Part shown: positions 58,659-64,000 of the stretch, in pieces
How the letters are laid out: each line of letters begins with the position of its first letter
Numbering within the stretch: the stretch's first letter is position 1
From: Cytobacillus sp. S13-E01
GTDB taxonomy: Bacteria; Bacillota; Bacilli; Bacillales; Bacillaceae_L
NCBI RefSeq assembly: GCF_029193815.1
Contig: NZ_JARFVC010000008.1
Location: forward strand, 62,001 to 126,000
Reading direction: 5' to 3'
Length of the DNA: 64,000 nt
Translations under genes and position numbers: made by a program
The notes under the pieces: generated by a model
Told to the model about the DNA's origin: nothing
The model's database searches: none
Seen by the model: the letters and a program-made list of their open reading frames with translations, nothing else

Positions 58659-59396
58659 ATGAATTTCTCCCTTTCACCCCTAGGTGATAAAGCAGTTCAA
58701 ATTTTGTTTGAAGAGCCTATTTCGAAAAAGTTAAATATGCACATTCGTAGAACCTCGGATGAAATAATTAATCATAGGCTAGCTGGAGTAATTGAAGTTG
58801 TACCAGCCTTTCGTACTTTAACAATTTATTATGACCCTATGTTACAGTCTTACAGTAATCTTTGTATTTTTTTAACAAAAATTTGCGAATATAAATTCCA
58901 ATCTGATCAGTCTTTTAAAAAAGAAGTGATTTCTATTCCTGTTTGCTATGGAAAAGGGTTTGGTGAAGATCTTTCTCGTGTTGCAATGATTCATAATCTA
59001 ACCGAGGATGAAGTTATTAAGCTTCATGCTGGTACCCAATATCTAGTCTATATGATCGGGTTTTTACCTGGCTTTCCATATTTAAAAGGATTGCGTGAAG
59101 AAATTAAGACACCTCGTCTATCTGAACCTAGATTAAATGTACCAAGAGGAGCAGTAGGGATTGGCGGAGATCAAACTGGGGTTTACCCGATTGAATCACC
59201 TGGTGGATGGAATCTAATTGGACAAACTCCTCTAACATTGTTTAATCCTGAAGCTAATATACCCTTTTTAATAAAAGCTGGCGACTTTATTCGCTTTGTA
59301 CCAATTAGTGAAGAAGAGTTTTATAAAATAGAAAGCAATGTTAACAATGGAACTTATGTCATTAAACGGGATGTGGTAATTGATGAAAAGCATTGA
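58659..59396 (+). CDS. pxpB: 5-oxoprolinase subunit PxpB (KipI-like)
   Basis: Part of the ATP-dependent PxpABC complex that opens 5-oxoproline to glutamate. 245 residues with the allophanate-hydrolase subunit 1 / KipI domain: [20 protein letters not shown] at the N-terminus, [17 protein letters not shown] near 105, [15 protein letters not shown] near 132, [20 protein letters not shown] near 165, and [13 protein letters not shown] near 188. B. subtilis KipI also inhibits KinA; which role applies cannot be read here. Overlaps pxpA by 14 bases. Confidence 0.92.
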   Translation: MNFSLSPLGDKAVQILFEEPISKKLNMHIRRTSDEIINHRLAGVIEVVPAFRTLTIYYDPMLQSYSNLCIFLTKICEYKFQSDQSFKKEVISIPVCYGKGFGEDLSRVAMIHNLTEDEVIKLHAGTQYLVYMIGFLPGFPYLKGLREEIKTPRLSEPRLNVPRGAVGIGGDQTGVYPIESPGGWNLIGQTPLTLFNPEANIPFLIKAGDFIRFVPISEEEFYKIESNVNNGTYVIKRDVVIDEKH

Positions 59397-60141
59397 TATT
59401 AATTGTGATTTAGGTGAAAGCTATGGAGCTTTTAAAATCGGTAATGATGAGCTTATATTAGATCATGTGACAAGCGCAAACATTGCATGCGCTTTCCATG
59501 CAGGTGATCCGCATGTTATGCAAAAAACGGTGAAATTAGCAAAAGAGAAAAAAATTGCGATTGGTGCACATCCTGGATTTCAGGATGTAATAGGCTTTGG
59601 TCGAAGAGTGATACCAAATACGCCCCAGGAAATTACTGATATCGTATTATATCAACTTGGGGCACTTGATGCGTTTTGTAAAGCAAACGAAGTAACTTTA
59701 CACCATGTTAAGCCACACGGCGCTTTATACAATGTTGCGGCAAATGAACGACCTATTGCTGATGCCATCGTTAAAGCTGTAAAACTGTTTGACCGGCATC
59801 TACTACTATTCGGGTTATCCGGTAGTGAGCTCATTAAAGCAGGAAATGAGGCCGGACTAAGGACTGCCTCAGAAGTATTTGCAGATCGTACCTATCAGCA
59901 AGATGGGTCCCTTACCTCAAGACAAATAAGTGGTGCAGTAATTGAAGATATTGATACGGCGTTAAATCAGGTGATTCAAATGATTGACACAAATACGGTA
60001 ACTTCAATTGATGGTCATACTGTTGCACTTCAAGCTGATACGATTTGTGTCCATGGAGATAATGAGCACGCCCTCCTGTTCGCTCAAACTTTACGTCAAA
60101 AATTAACAGATAAAGGTATTACAATTAAACCAATTGGGTGA
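59383..60141 (+). CDS. pxpA: 5-oxoprolinase subunit PxpA (LamB/YcsF family)
   Basis: Catalytic-barrel subunit of the bacterial 5-oxoprolinase. 252 residues from ATG 59383, inside the end of pxpB. Signature elements: [18 protein letters not shown] at the N-terminus, [20 protein letters not shown] near 30, [15 protein letters not shown] near 65, and [15 protein letters not shown] near 110; the C-terminus has [15 protein letters not shown]. Conserved aspartate and histidine residues of the YcsF family are present. The middle gene of a tight pxpBAC operon. Confidence 0.94.
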   Translation: MKSIDINCDLGESYGAFKIGNDELILDHVTSANIACAFHAGDPHVMQKTVKLAKEKKIAIGAHPGFQDVIGFGRRVIPNTPQEITDIVLYQLGALDAFCKANEVTLHHVKPHGALYNVAANERPIADAIVKAVKLFDRHLLLFGLSGSELIKAGNEAGLRTASEVFADRTYQQDGSLTSRQISGAVIEDIDTALNQVIQMIDTNTVTSIDGHTVALQADTICVHGDNEHALLFAQTLRQKLTDKGITIKPIG

Positions 60142-60145
60142 TTTT

Positions 60146-61084
60146 ATGAAAGAACTTTTTAAAGTTATTAAGACAGGTCTGCTAACAACATTTCAAGACA
60201 TCGGCCGTCATGGCTATCAGCAATATGGTGTAGTAACGTCAGGTGCCATAGATAGCTATTCTTTTCAGTTAGCCAATTTACTAGTAGGAAATAATCGAAA
60301 TGAAGTTTGCTTAGAAATGTCTATGCTTGGCCCAACACTTTTAGTAGAGGCCGAGGAAGCTTTAATTGCTATTTGTGGTGGGGATCTGAGTCCAACTATT
60401 AATGGAAAACCAGCCTTGATGTGGCAATCCTTTAAAGTATTCAAAGGAGATAAGATAACATTTGGTAAACCTATTTCTGGAGTTTGGGCATATCTTTCTG
60501 TTGCAGGTGGTTTTAACATTAAACCAGTCTTAGGAAGTAAATCATTTTACGGGAAAGCTAGAATAGGGACAAGTATTTCCAAAGGCGACATAATCTACGG
60601 TTCTCCTACCCTAAATAAAACTAAAGGACTAAGTTGGAACTTAAGGCCTGTTTTTAAAAATGATGTTACTGTACATGTTATTTTAGGCCCACATAAAGAT
60701 GCGTTTACTGAACTATCTATCGAGCGATTTTTTAGTGAGCCCTTTCAAGTTGTCCAAGGTGATAGGATGGGCTACCGCTTAAAAGGGAATTACTTACTAG
60801 AACATAAATCATCAGCCGACATAGCTTCAGATGCAATTCCCTTAGGAGGGATCCAGGTTCCTAGCAGCGGACAACCGATAATCCTATTAGCTGACAGGCA
60901 AACAACTGGTGGCTATACAAGGATTGGAACTGTGATTTCAGTTGATATAGCTAAGATTGCACAAGTTCCCCCAGGTGGGACTATAACATTTAAACAAATT
61001 ACAGTAGAAGACGCACATGACCTTTATTTTAAACGTGAAATGTTCTTAGCTCGCTTTGAAAAATTAAGTGGTCTTCTCTCCTGA
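60146..61084 (+). CDS. pxpC: 5-oxoprolinase subunit PxpC (KipA-like)
   Basis: Third subunit of the 5-oxoprolinase complex, allophanate-hydrolase subunit 2 fold. 312 residues from ATG 60146 behind GGGTGA, four bases after the pxpA stop. Seen: TGLLTTFQDIGRHGYQQYG near 9-27, GAIDSYSFQLANLLVGNNRN, VWAYLSVAGGFNIKPVLGSK near 113, and PSSGQPIILLADRQTTGGYT near 240. With pxpB and pxpA the set is complete. Confidence 0.93.
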   Translation: MKELFKVIKTGLLTTFQDIGRHGYQQYGVVTSGAIDSYSFQLANLLVGNNRNEVCLEMSMLGPTLLVEAEEALIAICGGDLSPTINGKPALMWQSFKVFKGDKITFGKPISGVWAYLSVAGGFNIKPVLGSKSFYGKARIGTSISKGDIIYGSPTLNKTKGLSWNLRPVFKNDVTVHVILGPHKDAFTELSIERFFSEPFQVVQGDRMGYRLKGNYLLEHKSSADIASDAIPLGGIQVPSSGQPIILLADRQTTGGYTRIGTVISVDIAKIAQVPPGGTITFKQITVEDAHDLYFKREMFLARFEKLSGLLS

Positions 61085-61144
61085 CAGAGCTTCATGGGTA
61101 TGGTTTCCTAGACTGTGTAAGAAGAAGTAGTAGTAGAAGAAGAT

Positions 61145-61335
61145 GTGGACACAGAGTCCGCTATTTCAATTATATACTTGATTTTGACGAGTTTTGAGGA
61201 CCTAGAATCCCTTATTTGCAAGAAATCATAGGAAAATAGCTATCTTTCCACCAAATAGAGGAACCACAGTCCCCTCTAGGCCCAATAATTAACCATATTA
61301 TAAGAATAAAGGAATGACTGTCCTCTTTAATCTAT
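61145..61335. repeat. Degenerate repeat, GGACnnnnGTCC type, four units
   Basis: The 305-base gap after pxpC has four related segments about 50-60 bases apart: gtggacacagagtccgc, gaggacctagaatcccttat, gaggaaccacagtcccctc and aaggaatgactgtcctcttt. Each is a short GGA/TCC dyad, mostly followed by TATTT or TTTA. Function unknown. Confidence 0.5.
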
Positions 61336-61355
61336 TTATTACTTTATTGCATAGT

Positions 61356-61386
61356 AAAAGGGTGCTCTATGCTCCACCCTTTTTTC
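61356..61386. terminator. Bidirectional terminator, pxpC / 61390 gene
   Basis: AAAAGGGTG / CACCCTTTT arms with ten-base loop, T run after on the plus strand, four bases from the convergent stop. Confidence 0.82.
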
Positions 61387-61389
61387 ATA

Positions 61390-61689
61390 CTATCTATTAT
61401 TAAAATAAACCTTTAAAGCAGCTTGAATGTTATTTTCATCTTTTATTGTTTGAATAGTGTAGTGATCACCATCTACCGTTGTTATAAAATCGGTTACACC
61501 CTGTTTTTTCAGGAAATCGTCAACATCACTAAGATGGTCACCCTGATTTAATAATGTTTTATGGCCAACAAACTGATTATTAACAAATACTTCATAGCGA
61601 TCTTCGTTTAGCTTTACATCTGCCCCTGATTCAACTTCATCAAATGCAAATATATCATTATAACCACCATTTCCAGATGTGATTGGCAT
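61390..61689 (-). CDS. Hypothetical protein (99 aa)
   Basis: Small acidic soluble protein from ATG 61689 (MPITSGNGGYNDIFAFDEVE), which has GGGGGT seven bases upstream; a further ATG 15 bases earlier overlaps that site. It contains RYEVFVNNQFVGHKTLL and a C-terminal DFITTVDGDHYTIQTIKDE. No signal or membrane segment. I do not recognise the family. It is likely cotranscribed after the ywdI-like gene 70 bases upstream. Confidence 0.7.
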   Translation of the reverse strand: MPITSGNGGYNDIFAFDEVESGADVKLNEDRYEVFVNNQFVGHKTLLNQGDHLSDVDDFLKKQGVTDFITTVDGDHYTIQTIKDENNIQAALKVYFNNR

Positions 61690-61759
61690 TTTTATGACCC
61701 CCATATTTTTGCTTATTCTAAAGTTTTTACTTTAATAGCAAATAATATTAGTGGCTTCC

Positions 61760-62032
61760 CTAAAAATCAAAAATGGAATTACCGTTGCCGTCACCCTTTT
61801 CATGTTCTATTTTCTGAGGGGAAGCAATCATAGGATTATTCTGATCGTTCGTGAACTGAATATTGGAATTAGTGCTCTCTTCTTCCTTTTTGACTCGATC
61901 ATCTAGAATAAGGTCACATAATGATTGGATTACTAATACATGGTTTCTTACCTTACTCTCATTGCCCGATTGTTTAGCCTGCTGCAATTCAAACTGCATT
62001 TTTTCTAAAACTTTATTTAAAGGAATGTGCAT
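61760..62032 (-). CDS. ywdI: YwdI-like protein (DUF5327)
   Basis: 90-residue protein. The first half is helical and conserved-looking (MHIPLNKVLEKMQFELQQAK, HVLVIQSLCDLILDDRV); the second half is a polar, low-complexity tail (SNIQFTNDQNNP). ATG with GGAGG upstream. B. subtilis ywdI lies in this neighbourhood, near gerQ and ywdK, and starts similarly. Function unknown. Confidence 0.7.
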   Translation of the reverse strand: MHIPLNKVLEKMQFELQQAKQSGNESKVRNHVLVIQSLCDLILDDRVKKEEESTNSNIQFTNDQNNPMIASPQKIEHEKGDGNGNSIFDF

Positions 62033-62056
62033 TTTCCTAACCTCCGTAGAAAGACC

Positions 62057-62233
62057 CTATTTTTTTATTTGTTTTTGTTCGAATTTTAAACAATGACTTC
62101 CCGATGATTGAAGAACAGCAGCAGATGGCATCGTTGACGTTTTGAAGTTAAATGCCCGGCAGCCTTTAGGGAACTTTCTATCCCACGTTACATAAAAATG
62201 TTTACAATCAAAACAATTTATTCTTTTAGTCAT
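62057..62233 (-). CDS. Small cysteine-rich protein
   Basis: 58 residues, starting MTKRINCFDCKHFYVTWDRK. Four cysteines in the pattern C-x2-C ... C ... C (CFDC, GCRAF, HCLKF) suggest a small zinc-binding fold; aromatic residues around them (KHFYVTWD, FPKGCRAFNF) look conserved. I recall similar small bacterial proteins of unknown function but cannot name the family with certainty. AAGG about 12 bases before ATG is a weak site. 24 bases upstream of the ywdI-like gene. Confidence 0.75.
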   Translation of the reverse strand: MTKRINCFDCKHFYVTWDRKFPKGCRAFNFKTSTMPSAAVLQSSGSHCLKFEQKQIKK

Positions 62234-62358
62234 TTTAAAACACAACCTTATTTTCTATTCCCTATTCATTTTAAACGAAACCCTTGATAATTTCATTTAG
62301 TATTATTTTTAAATTGATTAGGAAAACTAACAACATTCTTTTAAACTGAGGTGATGAT

Positions 62359-63621
62359 TTGGTAAATCAAATAGTGCAAGATATTAAAGATCACTCTTAT
62401 AGATTGCATTCTCATGATGATTTACAATCCATTATAAATTCTGTAGGTGATGCAAAATATGTACTACTCGGTGAAGCATCACATGGTACATCCGAGTTTT
62501 ACACTTATAGAGCTGAGATTACAAAGCGTTTGATCGAACAAAAAGGTTTTTCAATCATTGCAGTTGAAGGAGATTGGCCCGCCTGTTTCGAAGTAAACCG
62601 TTATATAAAGAACTATGATGATCCTTATAAGAATGCCTATCAAGCATTAGAGCAATTTAATCGATGGCCTACTTGGATGTGGGCAAATGAAGAAATTGCT
62701 GAGCTAACAAACTGGCTAAGGAACTATAATAATAATAAAACTGCACCAAATGAGAAGGTTGGTTATTATGGTATTGATGTGTATAGCCTTTGGGAATCGA
62801 TGGAGGAAATCATATTATACCTTGAGAAAATAGGATCGCCTGACATTGAGACAGCAAAAAATGCTTTCTCATGCTTCGAACCACATAATCGCAGGCCCGA
62901 AAATTATGGTGTCTCTGCCTCATTTTTATCAGATGATTGTATTGATGAAGTGGTAAAGCTTCTTCATAAAATTAGAACCAATCATCATCAGAAACAGCCA
63001 CATGAAGCAACCCTTAACCTGCAGATTAACGCGTTAGTTGCTGCACATGCAGAACAATATTATCGGGCTATGGTCCAGGACGATACCGATTCTTGGAATA
63101 TTAGGGATTACCATATGGCTGATACTGTACAAGAACTCGTTAATTATTATGATAATGAGGCTAAGGTTATTATTTGGGAGCATAACACACATATTGGAGA
63201 TGCACGAGCTACCGATATGAAGCGTGAAGGACTTGTTAATGTTGGCCAAATTGTGCGTGAACGCTATGGCGAAGATCAAGTCTTTGCTATTGGATTTGGA
63301 ACACATCGCGGCTCTGTTATTGCTTCGAAAAAGTGGGGAGAAGGACTAGAAGTTATGAACGTTCCACCTGCTGAAAAAAATAGCTGGGAAGATTTTATGC
63401 ATCAAGCAGGCCCATATAATAAAGCACTTATTTTTACGAATAAAAATAAGCATTTATTTGAGGACACAATAGGACACCGGGCCATTGGAGTCATATATCA
63501 TCCAGAGTATGAACAACTAGGTAACTATGTACCATCGCGCATATCAAAACGGTACGATGCTTTTATTCATATTGACGAAACACATGCACTTAAACCACTG
63601 CAAGTTGAGGTAGTAAGGTAA
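62359..63621 (+). CDS. Erythromycin esterase family protein
   Basis: 420 residues from TTG behind GAGGTGATG. The family core is visible: VLLGEASHGTSEFYTYRAEI near 35-55 with the Glu and His of the Ere active site, IIAVEGDWPACFEVNRYI near 66, GYYGIDVYSLWESM near 135, and VIIWEHNTHIGDARATDM near 270. No signal peptide. Ere enzymes hydrolyse macrolide lactones, but many chromosomal members of this superfamily are not known to confer resistance, so resistance should not be assumed. Confidence 0.9.
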   Translation: MVNQIVQDIKDHSYRLHSHDDLQSIINSVGDAKYVLLGEASHGTSEFYTYRAEITKRLIEQKGFSIIAVEGDWPACFEVNRYIKNYDDPYKNAYQALEQFNRWPTWMWANEEIAELTNWLRNYNNNKTAPNEKVGYYGIDVYSLWESMEEIILYLEKIGSPDIETAKNAFSCFEPHNRRPENYGVSASFLSDDCIDEVVKLLHKIRTNHHQKQPHEATLNLQINALVAAHAEQYYRAMVQDDTDSWNIRDYHMADTVQELVNYYDNEAKVIIWEHNTHIGDARATDMKREGLVNVGQIVRERYGEDQVFAIGFGTHRGSVIASKKWGEGLEVMNVPPAEKNSWEDFMHQAGPYNKALIFTNKNKHLFEDTIGHRAIGVIYHPEYEQLGNYVPSRISKRYDAFIHIDETHALKPLQVEVVR

Positions 63622-63639
63622 TTTGTATAGAAATAGTAG

Positions 63640-63678
63640 AGCTGTCTTTAGGGATTATTCCCACGGGACAGCTTTTTA
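63640..63678 (+). terminator. Terminator after the Ere-like gene
   Basis: AGCTGTC / GACAGCT arms with a 20-base internal region, ending T5. Confidence 0.75.
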
Positions 63679-63796
63679 AGTTTCATGTGGGCAGATGGGC
63701 TTCACTTATCCTCTATCATATGCGGCAATGCGATTTTTGACGTCTGTTGTGCAAGTCAATGCGTTGTTGAACAGGAACTAAGGTTCACAAAAAAAA

Positions 63797-64000
63797 ACAA
63801 AGTGGTAACTAGAAGCCCGATCTGATTACCATATCCACTGCAAAATTCAGAAACGGTAATCTGATGCTCAATCTGATTACCATATTCACTTCAAAAATTC
63901 AAAAACGGTAATCTGATGCTAAATTTGATTACCATATCCACTGCAAAATTAAAAAACGGTAATCAGATGCCTACTCTGATTACCGTATTCACTTCAAAAA
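63797..64000. repeat. 51-bp tandem array, second locus (runs off the edge)
   Basis: Four units of 51-52 bases beginning AACGGTAATCTGATGC and containing CTGATTACCATATTCACTTC; the first is partial. Each full unit forms a GGTAATC/GATTACC hairpin, ten perfect pairs in the last unit. The unit aligns with the reverse complement of the unit at 44.9-45.8 kb. The 118 bases before it hold a weak TGTGCAAGTCAATGCG scrap resembling the dispersed repeat. Confidence 0.85.

Noticed and set aside
62359-63621. Calling the Ere-like protein a macrolide-resistance gene
   Set aside because: The family includes many chromosomal members without shown macrolide esterase activity; sequence motifs alone do not decide.

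Overview
The window is a 64 kb piece of a low-GC Firmicute chromosome, almost certainly Bacillus sensu lato (family Bacillaceae). The evidence is strong Shine-Dalgarno sites, many GTG/TTG starts, endospore genes (spoIIR, racA, spo0F, rsfA, pbpG, cwlJ, gerQ) and a gene order that closely follows the Bacillus subtilis glyA-to-ywdI segment. Most genes lie on the minus strand, as expected for the replichore arm that carries this block in B. subtilis. I see no rRNA, tRNA, CRISPR array, prophage or intact insertion sequence.

Layout. 1-10 kb: glyA (cut by the window edge), ywlG, rpiB, ywlE, mntP, tsaC, a DnaA-box cluster, ywlB, spoIIR, prmC, prfA, then racA on the plus strand. 10-22.5 kb: a sporulation-type lipoprotein, a VanZ-like protein, tdk, rpmE, rho, glpX, murAB, tal, fbaA, spo0F, ywjG, pyrG with its CTP-sensing leader, and rpoE. 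23-34 kb: an acyl-CoA catabolic cluster (thiolase, hydroxyacyl-CoA dehydrogenase, two acyl-CoA dehydrogenases, a TetR regulator, fused isobutyryl-CoA mutase) next to fadF. 34-38 kb: cls, uvsE and three small or poorly known genes. 38-45 kb: ywiB-argS, speE-speB and pbpG. 45-58 kb: ywhD, ywhC, ywhB, a purine permease, ywgA, ywfO, a DUF1450 protein, rsfA, lipL, pta, hemQ, cwlJ, gerQ and ywdK. 58-64 kb: the 5-oxoprolinase genes pxpBAC, three small genes and an erythromycin-esterase-like protein.

The coding content is mostly conserved core. The unusual material is in the gaps. (1) A dispersed structured repeat of about 180-230 bp, plus many 30-75 bp end-to-end short forms, appears about 14 times, often flush against a stop codon. 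(2) A 17-copy array with a strict 51-bp period follows pbpG, and a related, diverged array in the opposite orientation runs off the right edge. (3) Several clusters of degenerate repeats with a period near 22 bp (GCACATAA type and GACGAGTATTTT type) occupy intergenic gaps. (4) Two short relics look like IS200/IS605 ends with no tnpB. (5) A palindrome with arms TTCGACATGTACC occurs twice, both times inside the acyl-CoA cluster.

Regulatory sites that can be read directly include a pyrG promoter starting at GGGCTC followed by a pyrimidine-rich attenuator, a sigma-H promoter with a 0A box in front of spo0F, a cre-like site in front of the thiolase, a FadR-like box in front of fadF, and the DnaA-box cluster beside tsaC (ywlC).

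All identifications rest on reading the translated sequence and on recalled family knowledge; no database search was run.
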